NCBI RefSeq assembly: GCF_006874425.1
Contig: NZ_VIJZ01000012.1
Span: 1-64,000, forward strand
Direction: 5' to 3'
From: Paenibacillus ottowii
GTDB taxonomy: Bacteria; Bacillota; Bacilli; Paenibacillales; Paenibacillaceae
Length of the DNA stretch: 64,000 bases
The notes beneath the pieces are model-generated. The model saw only the letters and a list, made by a program, of their open reading frames with translations, made no database searches and had not been told where the DNA came from. Each line of letters begins with the position of its first letter. Within the stretch, counting starts at the first letter, position 1. Below, in pieces: positions 52,073 through 61,849 of the stretch. A program made the translations under genes and the position numbers.

Positions 52073-53818
52073 ATGCGCCAAAGCCAATTATTACTGACAA
52101 CCTTGCGTGAAGCACCTGCAGAGGCCGAAGTGATTAGCCATCAGCTTATGCTGCGGGCAGGATTTATCCGCCAATTGGCGGCCGGAATGTACACCTATAT
52201 GCCACTGGGCAGACGGGTGCTCAGAAAAGTGGAACAAATTGTACGAGATGAGATGGATCGTGCGGGGGCTAGCGAGCTACTGATGCCTGTGTTGCAACCA
52301 ACGGAGCTATGGCAAGAATCTGGCAGATACGATGTGTACGGTCCTGAGCTGATGCGTCTGCAAGATCGACATGGTCGGGAGTTCGCATTGGGGCCCACAC
52401 ATGAAGAGGTCATAACGTCTTTAATACGCAATGAAGTGAATTCCTATCGAAAATTGCCTGTAATGCTGTACCAAATTCAAACCAAATTTCGGGATGAACG
52501 ACGTCCGCGGTTTGGACTGCTTCGCAGCAGAGAATTTTTGATGAAGGATGCCTATTCGTTTGATGCCAATTGGGAAGGACTAGATCACACTTATTGGACG
52601 ATGTTTCAGGCCTATCAACGTATTTTTGGTCGTTGCAGTCTGAATTTCCGCGCAGTCGAAGCAGATGCAGGTGCTATTGGTGGTGAGGGTGAAACCCATG
52701 AATTTATGGCGCTGGCTGATATTGGAGAGGATACGATTGTGGCATGTACCTGCTGTGATTATGCTGCCAATCTTGAAAAGGCGGAACCAAGGTCAACGGG
52801 AAGCATAGGCACATCTTCTGTCTCCAATGAAAATGAACTTGATAGCCATCCTTCTATCACTACGGATAAAATGGAAAAACTGTATACTCCAGGTCTGCGC
52901 ACCATAGATCAACTGGTTGAAACGCTTCACGTAGAGCCGAAGGAAATCATCAAAACACTGATTTATATGGCTGACGATCAGCCGATTGCGGTAGTTGTCA
53001 GGGGAGATCATGAGGTCAACGAACTAAAAGTTAAACAAATTTTAGGTAGTGAAAAATTCGAAATAGCAAGTGCAGATACCGTCACAAAGGTGACTGGAAC
53101 CCCACCCGGGTTCATAGGTCCATACGGATTGACAATCCCAGTGTGGGTGGATTACGCCGTTGTCCACATGTCTAGCGGCCTCGCAGGCGCGAACGAGCAG
53201 GATTACCATTATCAGCATGTGAATCCAAGGCGCGATCTGGACCTTCGGCATGTGGCTGACTTGCGCAATGTCATAGAAGGGGATAAGTGTCCTCGATGTG
53301 ACGAAGGAAATTTGGAATTTCACCAAGGAATTGAAATTGGACACGTATTTAAACTGGGCACCAAGTACAGTGAGAAGCTGGGGGCGACTTTTCTGGATGT
53401 GTCCGGAACTGATCAAACGATGATTATGGGCTGTTATGGTATTGGTGTTTCCCGAATCCTATCCGCCATTGTAGAGCAAAATCATGACCAGAACGGAATC
53501 ATATGGCCGCATGCGTTGGCGCCGTTTCAGGTTCACATCATTCCGATTTCTGTGAAAGACGAGCTTCAAATGAACATAGCTGAGGAATTGTATAGCCAAC
53601 TGCAGGATCGCGGTGTAGAGGTACTGCTAGATGAACGTGAGGAACGCCCAGGAGTTAAATTTAAAGATTCGGATTTAGTAGGTATTCCCGTACGGATCGT
53701 CGTGGGTAAAGATGCACAACACGGTAAAGTAGAGTTTGTAGAGCGAAGAAGCAGCCACAAAGAGTTGATCCATATCCATGATATAGAGAGACGATTAATG
53801 AGTCTCATTCAACACTAG
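52073..53818 (+). CDS. proS: Prolyl-tRNA synthetase
   Basis: This 581-residue class II synthetase charges tRNA-Pro. Motif 1 lies near GAGASELLMPVLQP-like sequence, motif 2 is FRDERRPRFGLLRSREFLMKDAYSF, and motif 3 is GCYGIGVSRILSAI. An inserted editing domain (about 230-390) marks the bacterial type. The anticodon-binding domain follows from about 470. AAGGAGG precedes the ATG. A T-box leader controls it. It is not in the usual dxr-rseP-proS setting, so this could be a second copy in the genome (inference). Its stop overlaps the convergent neighbour by four bases. Confidence 0.95.
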   Translation: MRQSQLLLTTLREAPAEAEVISHQLMLRAGFIRQLAAGMYTYMPLGRRVLRKVEQIVRDEMDRAGASELLMPVLQPTELWQESGRYDVYGPELMRLQDRHGREFALGPTHEEVITSLIRNEVNSYRKLPVMLYQIQTKFRDERRPRFGLLRSREFLMKDAYSFDANWEGLDHTYWTMFQAYQRIFGRCSLNFRAVEADAGAIGGEGETHEFMALADIGEDTIVACTCCDYAANLEKAEPRSTGSIGTSSVSNENELDSHPSITTDKMEKLYTPGLRTIDQLVETLHVEPKEIIKTLIYMADDQPIAVVVRGDHEVNELKVKQILGSEKFEIASADTVTKVTGTPPGFIGPYGLTIPVWVDYAVVHMSSGLAGANEQDYHYQHVNPRRDLDLRHVADLRNVIEGDKCPRCDEGNLEFHQGIEIGHVFKLGTKYSEKLGATFLDVSGTDQTMIMGCYGIGVSRILSAIVEQNHDQNGIIWPHALAPFQVHIIPISVKDELQMNIAEELYSQLQDRGVEVLLDEREERPGVKFKDSDLVGIPVRIVVGKDAQHGKVEFVERRSSHKELIHIHDIERRLMSLIQH

Positions 53819-54606
53819 GCGTCTGCATCTCGCAGAATATGACCTTCTTCAAGTGTAATCTGATGGAAGTCAGCCATCTGACGTGTCTGAAAACGAATAG
53901 GCTTGTCTCGACCTATCATAATGATATTTTGGATGTCGGCAATGCCTTCCGAGGGTAGGGAGAACGCTGTGACATAGGTGAATTCTTCACGCAACGTTGT
54001 GTGAATGGCATGGATCAGATGATCGTGTTCACTTTTGCCCATTAAATTCATAATTAGCGATCCTTCGGAATCCAGCTTTTCTTTAGCCATCTTGAAAAAT
54101 TCCAGGGATACTAAATGCAAAGGCGTCCCCTGCTCTGTGAAGGCGTCCAAAATAATAGAGTCATAAGCATCCGGACCCTCCTTCTCCAGAATGCAGCGTC
54201 CATCACCAATAACTACATTGTCCTGTTCGTATCCAAAGAATGTTCGGCTGAATTCTACTACTTGTGCATCCAGCTCGGCAATCTTAAAGCGTTTATCTGC
54301 AAAATGACTGGCAATTGTACCTATACCATGCCCGATAACAAACACGTCTTCAAATGACGGGTCGTTCAGCTCCATGAGATGGATGATTGCTCTGGGATAT
54401 TCGAACAGAATACGTTGCGGATGATTCAAATCCATCGCACCTTGGATAGCTGCATTTGAAAATTGCATCACGCGAAACAATCCCTTTTCACCATACAGCT
54501 CCGTGGTTTCATACACCGTGATTTCATGGTTATTGCTCAACTTTTTATGTAAGACATCCAAGTGATTAAGCTCCTTCAAGTCAGACTTCACCCTCATATT
54601 AGACAT
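53815..54606 (-). CDS. Spermidine-synthase-like protein
   Basis: This 263-residue protein has the aminopropyltransferase/methyltransferase-type Rossmann core: GLFRVMQFSNAAIQGAMDL, VFVIGHGIGTIASHFA (nucleoside site), IAELDAQVVEFSR, and IILDAFTEQGTPLHL. It lacks the full N-terminal beta domain of SpeE. Polyamine synthesis is possible but not certain. Its ATG directly abuts the stop of the secreted phosphoesterase gene (TAAATG), so the two are likely coupled. Confidence 0.75.
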   Translation of the reverse strand: MSNMRVKSDLKELNHLDVLHKKLSNNHEITVYETTELYGEKGLFRVMQFSNAAIQGAMDLNHPQRILFEYPRAIIHLMELNDPSFEDVFVIGHGIGTIASHFADKRFKIAELDAQVVEFSRTFFGYEQDNVVIGDGRCILEKEGPDAYDSIILDAFTEQGTPLHLVSLEFFKMAKEKLDSEGSLIMNLMGKSEHDHLIHAIHTTLREEFTYVTAFSLPSEGIADIQNIIMIGRDKPIRFQTRQMADFHQITLEEGHILRDADA

Positions 54607-55536
54607 TTAGGAGCCTGATGTCCATATATTAAGCGGCGGGGCCGTTCTGCTCTTGCCGAGCAAATCCAATCCGTATAATTGTTCAACCATGCGCAGCATA
54701 GAAAAATGATTGCTTTTCTCATTATAGGGGCCATTTTTCAAACGAGCGCCTATGATTACAGTCGGAATTTTGTTTTTGCTGCTCATATCATCTTCATCCC
54801 ATGTTAAAACCAAAAGGCTGTTATGCTGCGGTGCCCAACGAGCATAAGAGGATAAGTGGGCCTGCAGCCATTGATCTGCTTCTCGAATCGTGCCGTCGTG
54901 CATATCGTGGTTCAGATTGGGAATGACAAAAGAGACCGTCGGCAACTGATTGAAGTTTTGTGGAAAGCTGGTCATAGGCATATTGATTGAAGCAGGCAGA
55001 TTGTTGAAATTCACCCACGGGTTATGTTTACGCGCATACAGGGTTTTCAAATCATATGGACCGGTAAATCCGGTTCGAGGCAGCCCCTCCGAATAACCCC
55101 CAAACGTATATCCATGCTGTATAAGTTGCAAAGCCAGATTGCTGGTGTTCATTTTATTTGGAGTCAAATCATTGTGGACGCCCTGATTAGAACCTGAAAA
55201 TAGATCCAGGTAGTTCGGTTGACTTGGATGCTCAATTGCATAATGATTCATCAGATTGACACCTTTTTTCATCAAGTTGTTTATAAATGGGGCAGAGGGA
55301 TTGCCTGAGATTTTTTTCGACGAGTGATTTTCTTCTACCACAATGACGATATGGTCAATACGTTGCGGGGATTTAACAGCACCGGGCTGAGATGCTTTAA
55401 CTTTTACAGAGGAGCCAGCCCAGGCTGTGGATTGAACGGCCTTAGCATCAGAGCGGACAGTAAACCAGCCGACGTGAGACAATATACAGAAAGCTGCCGA
55501 TAGAGTGAGTGCGGTTATCAGTGATTTCATTTTCAA
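54607..55536 (-). CDS. Secreted phosphoesterase-family protein (acid phosphatase / phospholipase C-like)
   Basis: This 309-residue protein has an N-terminal signal or anchor (about 1-30) and a PF04185-like domain. The metal-binding segment is HIVIVVEENHSSKK, followed by IEHPSQPNYLDLFSGSNQGV, NLNHDMHDG and VLTWDEDD. Relatives hydrolyse phosphate esters outside the cell. It is the first gene of a two-gene unit with the spermidine-synthase-like protein and is divergent from the second two-component system. Confidence 0.8.
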   Translation of the reverse strand: MKMKSLITALTLSAAFCILSHVGWFTVRSDAKAVQSTAWAGSSVKVKASQPGAVKSPQRIDHIVIVVEENHSSKKISGNPSAPFINNLMKKGVNLMNHYAIEHPSQPNYLDLFSGSNQGVHNDLTPNKMNTSNLALQLIQHGYTFGGYSEGLPRTGFTGPYDLKTLYARKHNPWVNFNNLPASINMPMTSFPQNFNQLPTVSFVIPNLNHDMHDGTIREADQWLQAHLSSYARWAPQHNSLLVLTWDEDDMSSKNKIPTVIIGARLKNGPYNEKSNHFSMLRMVEQLYGLDLLGKSRTAPPLNIWTSGS

Positions 55537-55731
55537 GAATACAACCTTCTTTCATGCTGAATGGCTAACAGACCCATGTTCATAGAGTCATGATCTAGCT
55601 TACACAGGACACATTAAAATATCGTGAGAAAAATAAATTGAAAAGATCATTATTTTTTAATGTACATCTAGTAAACTGATTTCTATATCAAGCGTTAGAA
55701 AAAGACGCTCCTGCGCCTGGAAAGGAAAGCT

Positions 55732-56400
55732 ATGAAAAGGATACTTCTGATTGAGGACGAGAAAAACTTGGCTCGTTTCATTGAGCTTGAACTAAAACAT
55801 GAATCTTACGAGGTGACTGTCGAGTATGATGGGAGGAAAGGTCTGGAGTCTGCGTTAAGCGAGGAATGGGACATCATTCTGCTGGATTTAATGTTACCAG
55901 GCATCAATGGAATTGAAGTGTGTCGTCGGATTCGCAAAACAAAACAAACCCCGATCATAATGCTAACCGCAAGGGACGGTGTGATGGATAAAGTGATGGG
56001 ACTGGACAGTGGAGCCGATGATTATATCCCAAAGCCTTTTGCTATTGAGGAACTTCTGGCCCGAATGCGTTCTTTGCTCCGGCGCAGTGGATTCGTTGAA
56101 GATTCCAGGCAAATTACTTACAACGGACTGGTGCTGGATAGCGAGGCGCGTATTTTGACCAAAGACCAACAGATTATTGAATTGACAAAGCGTGAATTTG
56201 ATCTGCTATCCATATTGATGCATAACATCGGACGTGTCATGACTCGGGAGAGATTGCTGGAGCTTATATGGGGCTATGATTCGGAGGTTGAAACGAATGT
56301 CGTCGATGTGTATATTCGTTACTTGCGTAGCAAAATAGACAAGCCTGGAGAACCAAGCTTTATACAGACATTACGCGGATTAGGGTATGTGATTCGATAA
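55732..56400 (+). CDS. OmpR/PhoB-family response regulator, system 2
   Basis: This 222-residue regulator has receiver residues DE, phospho-Asp in LLDLMLPG, TAR and PKPF, then a winged-helix DNA-binding domain (TKREFDLLSILM, NVVDVYIRYLRSKID). AAAGGAAAG precedes the ATG. The stop and the kinase start share one base (TAATG). It is clearly related to the regulator at 25957-26670. Confidence 0.92.
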   Translation: MKRILLIEDEKNLARFIELELKHESYEVTVEYDGRKGLESALSEEWDIILLDLMLPGINGIEVCRRIRKTKQTPIIMLTARDGVMDKVMGLDSGADDYIPKPFAIEELLARMRSLLRRSGFVEDSRQITYNGLVLDSEARILTKDQQIIELTKREFDLLSILMHNIGRVMTRERLLELIWGYDSEVETNVVDVYIRYLRSKIDKPGEPSFIQTLRGLGYVIR

Positions 56401-57806
56401 TGGCAACGTTAAGATCCCTATTTTCCCGATTACCCATCCGTTGGAAATTGGCAGTATGGTCTTCGTTGCTGTTATGTATTTTGTTTGTTTTGTACAATGG
56501 TGTCCAATATTTTACGATTAACCAGTGGATGGTCAGTGAGGGAAAAGTGAGTATCCGCAAAAGCATGAACGAACTCCAAACCCTTTTGCAGGAAAAACAC
56601 TTGTCTGCTCAAGAAATCGTGAACAGTCGACGTTTTGTTGAGAATTTGAATGATCGGCATCAAATGATCCGTATTTTGAATCAGCAAGGAGTTCCACTGC
56701 TCAGCGTTAGCAACGAGCTGCCTGAGGATTGGTTCTTGCCGCAAACAGTACGTAGCACCCAGATTATGACTGCCTGGCATCTGGAGGATCAGGTCTTGAT
56801 TATGCGAAGTCCGTTGAATTCAGATCACTTTACTGGAACCATTGAAATTATAAACAACATGGAGAATATAGACAAGATTAGTAACAAAATAAAAGGTGTC
56901 ATGATTGCAGGCGGTATAGGAGCGATTATATTAAGCGCTTTGGGAGGGATTTTTCTTTCACGCCAATTGATGCGGCCCATTCAGTCCATGACGGATACGA
57001 TGATCAGAATTCGCAAAAAAGGGTTGCATGAGGAACGTGTGCAAGTATCTGATAATAATGACGAGCTGTCGAATCTGGGGAAAGTATTTAATGAGTTGAT
57101 CGATCAGTTGGAGCGTTCTTTCCTTCAACAAAAACAGTTTGTTGAGGATGCTTCCCATGAATTGCGCACCCCCATTTCGATTATTGAAGGTCATATCTCC
57201 TTATTGAACCGTTGGGGCAAGCACGATCCGGCCATATTGGACGAGTCGCTTCGTGTTTCTGTACAGGAGCTTGAGCGATTGAAGGGTATTGTAAACGATC
57301 TTCTGGAGTTGACGCGAGCTGAGTCCCCAAATTTGGAACAGGATGTGCCAGCGATAGATATCAGTCATACCATTCAATATACGCTCACCAATTTTAATAT
57401 GCTGCATCCTGATATGATATTTCGGTGGGAATCAACGCTCCTCGAACAAGTACAGGTTCGTATCACGCCGCAGCATCTGGAACAGTTATTGCTGATCGTG
57501 CTGGATAACGCCGTTAAATATTCTGGATCCTCAAAAGAATTCCTTGTAACCGGAACGCTGGAACAAAACGAGGTTCTTATTCATATCACGGATTACGGGA
57601 TCGGGATTCCTGCAGAGGACCTGCCTTATTTATTCGACCGGTTTTATCGAGTGGATAAGGCAAGAAGTCGCGAGCAGGGGGGGACAGGCCTGGGCCTTGC
57701 TATAGCCAAGCAATTGGTCAAGCGATATAACGGGAATATCAGAGTGAGCAGTACTGAACATATAGGGACAACCGTAACGCTTTGTTTTCCGGCGTACAGG
57801 TCCTGA
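56400..57806 (+). CDS. Membrane sensor histidine kinase, system 2
   Basis: This 468-residue kinase has membrane helices at about 17-38 and 160-184 around a sensor region, then HAMP, a canonical H box SHELRTPI (His about 252), N box VLDNAVKYS, G1 DYGIGIP and G2 GGTGLGLA. Translation is coupled to the regulator. A BcrC-like phosphatase lies convergent just downstream. By context it probably responds to cell-wall antibiotics or lipid-cycle stress (inference). Confidence 0.92.
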   Translation: MATLRSLFSRLPIRWKLAVWSSLLLCILFVLYNGVQYFTINQWMVSEGKVSIRKSMNELQTLLQEKHLSAQEIVNSRRFVENLNDRHQMIRILNQQGVPLLSVSNELPEDWFLPQTVRSTQIMTAWHLEDQVLIMRSPLNSDHFTGTIEIINNMENIDKISNKIKGVMIAGGIGAIILSALGGIFLSRQLMRPIQSMTDTMIRIRKKGLHEERVQVSDNNDELSNLGKVFNELIDQLERSFLQQKQFVEDASHELRTPISIIEGHISLLNRWGKHDPAILDESLRVSVQELERLKGIVNDLLELTRAESPNLEQDVPAIDISHTIQYTLTNFNMLHPDMIFRWESTLLEQVQVRITPQHLEQLLLIVLDNAVKYSGSSKEFLVTGTLEQNEVLIHITDYGIGIPAEDLPYLFDRFYRVDKARSREQGGTGLGLAIAKQLVKRYNGNIRVSSTEHIGTTVTLCFPAYRS

Positions 57807-57825
57807 AATACTGGAAAAATCAAAG

Positions 57826-57862
57826 AAGCCCCATCAACCATAACCATGGCTTATGGGGTCTT
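57826..57862. terminator. Bidirectional terminator
   Basis: The GCCCCAT and ATGGGG arms with inner ACCAT/ATGG pairing lie between the convergent kinase and PAP2 genes. Confidence 0.75.
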
Positions 57863-57869
57863 ATCATAC

Positions 57870-58481
57870 TCAAGCATCCTCAGATTGAGGCTCTGTTGAT
57901 TTGTTCCAAATTTTAAGCTCTACTCTTTCGTACAGCTCTAGGCATGAGTTGACCAGATGCTGAGGACGTTTAAAATGTAGAAGCAGATAGCGGGTACCAA
58001 CCGCGCATAAGGCACCGACCAGCGCACCAGCCGCTACATCCGACGGATAATGGACACCTGTCCAGATTCGGGAAAACCCGATAAGAAGGGCAGCGGCGAG
58101 CCAGAACGTTCTAAACCTCTTACTGTACAGCCAGAACGTGACCGCCAGTGCAAAAGCTCCAATGGCGTGGTCGCTCGGAAAGGAGGCATTCGCTGGGTGC
58201 TTAATGAGCTGAATAACGGTATGGGTGACAAATGGACGATCCCGGTACATGAGATGTCCAATGATAAAACTGATCCCCATGCCTATACATATGGATATGA
58301 CCGCCGAGATGATCATTTTCCGATTAAGCGTATTTCTTGAGAACCAATATAGCAACAAAGCAAGGACAAACACATATTGGGCATCTTCAGCGAAAAAACG
58401 CATAAGTCCATTTAGAGCAGAAAAGCTATTTGCTTGTTCATTGATGAGATGGAAAATCTGGTAGTCCAGGTTGGATAACAT
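57870..58481 (-). CDS. BcrC-like undecaprenyl-diphosphatase (PAP2), copy 2
   Basis: This 203-residue multi-span protein has YRDRPFVTHTVIQLI, NASFPSDHAIG and SRIWTGVHYPSD. It is the paralogue of the gene at 25159-25809, with long shared stretches. Expected reaction: dephosphorylation of undecaprenyl diphosphate at the outer membrane face, giving bacitracin tolerance. AAAGGAG lies 9 bases before the ATG. It is next to two-component system 2, mirroring copy 1. Confidence 0.88.
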   Translation of the reverse strand: MLSNLDYQIFHLINEQANSFSALNGLMRFFAEDAQYVFVLALLLYWFSRNTLNRKMIISAVISICIGMGISFIIGHLMYRDRPFVTHTVIQLIKHPANASFPSDHAIGAFALAVTFWLYSKRFRTFWLAAALLIGFSRIWTGVHYPSDVAAGALVGALCAVGTRYLLLHFKRPQHLVNSCLELYERVELKIWNKSTEPQSEDA

Positions 58482-58698
58482 ACAGGGATACTCCTTTTCT
58501 AATGTGATTCGAAAGTAGTATGATCTTAACTCTTCAACATGGGAGCATCTTTAGATGAAGATTAGAATTTCATGAGAAATCGTTTTCTTAATATGACTAA
58601 ATCGTTTGAACTTGTCCATGTGTCCTTTAGGAGATATAATATACAAGGATATAATGAAGTTCGTTATGTATATTCATATAGGAAGAGAGCGGGATATT

Positions 58699-59418
58699 AT
58701 GGGACGTAAGTGGAATAACATTAAAGAAAAGAAGGCATCGAAGGATGCTAACACGAGTCGTATATATGCCAAATTTGGCGTGGAAATTTATGTAGCAGCC
58801 AAACAGGGCGAGCCTGATCCAGAATCCAATCGGGTGTTAAGAGTCGTACTGGAACGTGCAAAAACGTACAATGTACCGAAAGCGATCATTGACCGTGCTA
58901 TTGAAAAAGCTAAAGGTGCTGGTGATGAAAACTATGTAGAGCTTCGTTATGAAGGTTTCGGACCGAACGGTTCTATGGTCATTGTAGATGCACTGACTAA
59001 TAACGTGAACCGTACAGCTTCGGATGTGCGTTCTGCTTTTACTAAAAATGGCGGTAGCCTGGGTGTGAGCGGATCTGTAGCCTACATGTTTGATTCAACA
59101 GCAGTTATTGGTCTGGTGGGTAAAACCGCAGATGAAGTGCTGGAGCTGCTGATGGAAGCAGATGTAGAGGTACGTGACATCATTGAAGAAGATGAAGCCG
59201 TCATCGTATATGCAGAGCCGGACCAATTCCATGCTGTGCAGGAAGCTTTCAAGCAGGCAGGAGTAACTGAATTTACTGTGGCCGAGCTCACCATGCTTGC
59301 CCAAAATGATATTACTCTTCCAGAAGATGCACAGGCTCAATTCGATAAATTGATTGATGCCTTAGAGGATTTGGAGGATGTTCAGCAGGTTTACCATAAC
59401 GTAGACTCTGAGGAATAG
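58699..59418 (+). CDS. yebC: YebC/TACO1-family protein (YeeN type)
   Basis: This 239-residue protein has the family N-terminus GRKWNNIKEKKASKDANTS, YEGFGPNGSMVIVDALTNNVNRTASDVR and the acidic C-terminal domain. Members were annotated as DNA-binding regulators; newer work links the family to translation of proline-rich stretches. ATG 58699 is chosen because it starts the conserved N-terminus; upstream ATGs in the same frame encode unrelated residues. It is a single gene with its own terminator. Confidence 0.93.
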   Translation: MGRKWNNIKEKKASKDANTSRIYAKFGVEIYVAAKQGEPDPESNRVLRVVLERAKTYNVPKAIIDRAIEKAKGAGDENYVELRYEGFGPNGSMVIVDALTNNVNRTASDVRSAFTKNGGSLGVSGSVAYMFDSTAVIGLVGKTADEVLELLMEADVEVRDIIEEDEAVIVYAEPDQFHAVQEAFKQAGVTEFTVAELTMLAQNDITLPEDAQAQFDKLIDALEDLEDVQQVYHNVDSEE

Positions 59419-59441
59419 TTTTTGTTAAACAGATTATAAAA

Positions 59442-59470
59442 ACATCGTGTTTCGATACGGTGTTTTTTTG
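59442..59470 (+). terminator. Terminator of yebC
   Basis: The ACATCGT / ACGGTGT stem is followed by TTTTTTT. Confidence 0.8.
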
Positions 59471-59580
59471 TATACCGTTTTTTCTAGACTGATCCCGATT
59501 TCATTCGAGCAGTTTGTGCAAAACCACGCAGATCTGGAGATAAAGGTACAGCGGCGGATCTGCCATCGGTGTAAGATTAA

Positions 59581-59606
59581 AAGATATAGGCAGAGGCCTA
59601 TATCTT
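59581..59606 (-). terminator. Terminator of the four-repeat membrane protein
   Basis: A perfect 11-bp stem AAGATATAGGC / GCCTATATCTT runs into TTTT on the minus strand. Confidence 0.8.
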
Positions 59607-59646
59607 TGTATATAAAGTAGCTATGGAAACGAGTCGGTACAAATGA

Positions 59647-60399
59647 TTAACTTGCATTTAACTCTGGTGATTTCATTTTAGAAGTATTGAGCGTAGTGTA
59701 GATAATTAAAGCTATAAGAATTATAACCAGTACCAATGAAGATCCCATAGTACCTAAATTCAATCCTCCCTTTGCGTGTGATTTGGTAAGAAGGTCTCCA
59801 AATGTCGCTCCAAAAGGACGCGTTAATACAAATGCTAACCAGAATAAAAATACTCGTGAGACATTTGTAGAGTATGTTGATAGTAGGATCAGACCCAGCA
59901 AACTCCCTATTAAGACAGCTCCTCCTACAAATCCAAGGCCGGAACTATCCGCCAAAAAATCACCTAAAGCCGTACCCAAAGTGTTTGAGAACAAGATGGC
60001 AATCCAATAAATTACTTCTACTTTCCGTGTAGTAATATTATTGACGTTCAATGATCGCTCACTAAAATACCAAAATGAAAAAATGGCTAACAATATACAT
60101 ACTAAAATGACTGATCCGGTTGCATAACCCAATCCTAAGCTACGATCCATGTAGTCTGACATAGTAGTACCAGCAGTGCTCGTGGTAAGAATAACAGTCC
60201 AATAAAGAAATGGATGATACTTCTTAGAAAAAAGTTGAAAAATAAGACTAATTAAAAAAATACTAAACAAAATCATGGAACTAATGGCGTACCCTACATT
60301 AAGAGTTTGTGACAATAAGTCACCTGCGGTTTCACCCAGTGTGGTAGCGCAAATCTTCATAATCCAGAAAATGGCCGTAACTTGTGCGATTTTTTGCAT
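59647..60399 (-). CDS. COG4705-like membrane protein with four internal repeats
   Basis: This 250-residue protein has about eight membrane helices. Four copies of a motif of the form T-x-G-x-(T/A)-x-x-(G/S)-D start near residues 19 (TLGETAGDLLS), 74 (TAGTTMSDYMD), 140 (TLGTALGDFLA) and 195 (PFGATFGDLLT), each followed by a glycine-rich turn. It is probably an intramembrane transporter or channel built by duplication; relatives are annotated only as membrane-anchored proteins. It is a single-gene unit. Confidence 0.7.
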   Translation of the reverse strand: MQKIAQVTAIFWIMKICATTLGETAGDLLSQTLNVGYAISSMILFSIFLISLIFQLFSKKYHPFLYWTVILTTSTAGTTMSDYMDRSLGLGYATGSVILVCILLAIFSFWYFSERSLNVNNITTRKVEVIYWIAILFSNTLGTALGDFLADSSGLGFVGGAVLIGSLLGLILLSTYSTNVSRVFLFWLAFVLTRPFGATFGDLLTKSHAKGGLNLGTMGSSLVLVIILIALIIYTTLNTSKMKSPELNAS

Positions 60400-60572
60400 C
60401 TTTATTTCTCACTCCCCGAATTTTTACAGCATTTTGTTTTTTCATAAAATGCCATTTGCGTAACTATATTCGGGGATCATTAAATTTGCATTAGAGAGCA
60501 GTAAGAAAAGAATGAGGATAGACTTTTTTCTGAGTGCACGAACAAGGCGTACCTTACTAGATTCTTCTCGGG

Positions 60573-61763
60573 TCACCCCTTCGGGTAAAATGAATACCCT
60601 GGATACTTGACGACAGGCCATTTTTCTTTCCGCAATTTAGAGATCACGTCAGCGCCAACATGCAAATTACTTTGAATCAATTCTGTGGGTGTAAGTGCCA
60701 TCCATTGATTTAAGGACACATCTGCAAAACGATCACTTTTAAACATTTCAAGAAACCACAGTGTACTGGAACCTGTGTTTTGAATGTAATGACCGTAGGC
60801 AAAAGGCACATATCCGACATCCCCGGCTCTAAAATCAAATGTACGAGCTGCACCATTACCACCAAAGACAGTCATCCGCCCTTGCCCGGCAAGATAGTAT
60901 TGCCATTCGTCATTATTGGGGTGCCAATGCATTTCTCGCATCGCTCCAGGCTCAATCTCTACAAGAGCAGCTGCGATGGTTTTGGAAATCGGAAAGTTAG
61001 AGGAGTCGACAATTCGTACGCTTCCGCCTGGTGTTTTGATCGGAGGCTGAGCTAGTAATTTATGCTTAAAAGATTGGGGTAACGTTCCATAGGGAGAGGG
61101 AACCGCTTGACTTTGGATTGAACCGGGTACGGAATCCTGGTAGATGTATACCTGGTCTTGAGGAATCGCTGCAAAATCAGCTTTTGGAATCCCAAAATTT
61201 GCAGAAAGCACCTCTTTGGGAGTATGTGCGAACCAATCCGAGATGGATAAGGTGTTCAGATCGGAGAAATGGCCATCATCGAAAACCAGCAAAAATTCAC
61301 AGCCTTCTTCAAGACCTTGTATAGAATGCGGGATGCCTGGTGGAAAGTACCAGAGATCGCCTGGACCCACATCCGCAATAAAATTACGTCCGTCTTGGTC
61401 AACTGCTGTAATACGGGCACTTCCTAACAGCATATAAGACCATTCTGCCTGCTGATGCCAGTGAAGCTCACGTACACCGCCCGGTGTCAAGCTCATATTA
61501 ACGCCAGCAAGAGTGGTGGCAATGGGTAATTCCCTTACTGTAATTTCTCTTGACCATCCACCCTGATTAAGCTGCATATGGGCGTCTGAAAAAGAAAACC
61601 TCATATTCGGTATGAGACCATTGTCCGTTACGGGAGGAACCAGCATATCCGGATTTTGTAAATCCCTCATCACATCACGTGGACCCTTGTCGATCCCCCC
61701 TGCGCCATCGCTTCTAATGGGCTGGGGGATGCCGACTTTTTTTGAATAATCATTATGCATCAT
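60573..61763 (-). CDS. oxdC: Oxalate decarboxylase-type bicupin (full length)
   Basis: This 396-residue protein aligns with OxdC from end to end: the N-terminal arm IPQPIRSDG and NPDMLVPPVTD, and manganese sites HWHQQAEW with IPHSIQG, and HWHPNNDEWQYY with GHYIQN. Expected reaction: oxalate to formate and carbon dioxide, needing manganese and oxygen. The lid over site 1 reads SDLNT instead of SENST, replacing the catalytic Glu by Asp. No signal peptide. GAGGGGAAA precedes the ATG. Confidence 0.88.
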   Translation of the reverse strand: MMHNDYSKKVGIPQPIRSDGAGGIDKGPRDVMRDLQNPDMLVPPVTDNGLIPNMRFSFSDAHMQLNQGGWSREITVRELPIATTLAGVNMSLTPGGVRELHWHQQAEWSYMLLGSARITAVDQDGRNFIADVGPGDLWYFPPGIPHSIQGLEEGCEFLLVFDDGHFSDLNTLSISDWFAHTPKEVLSANFGIPKADFAAIPQDQVYIYQDSVPGSIQSQAVPSPYGTLPQSFKHKLLAQPPIKTPGGSVRIVDSSNFPISKTIAAALVEIEPGAMREMHWHPNNDEWQYYLAGQGRMTVFGGNGAARTFDFRAGDVGYVPFAYGHYIQNTGSSTLWFLEMFKSDRFADVSLNQWMALTPTELIQSNLHVGADVISKLRKEKWPVVKYPGYSFYPKG

Positions 61764-61849
61764 TTGAATTTCCCCTCCAGGTTAAAGCATAATAAACCAT
61801 AGGATTATGAGAAAATACGCATAAAGATGTTATGATGATAAGGTGAGTT

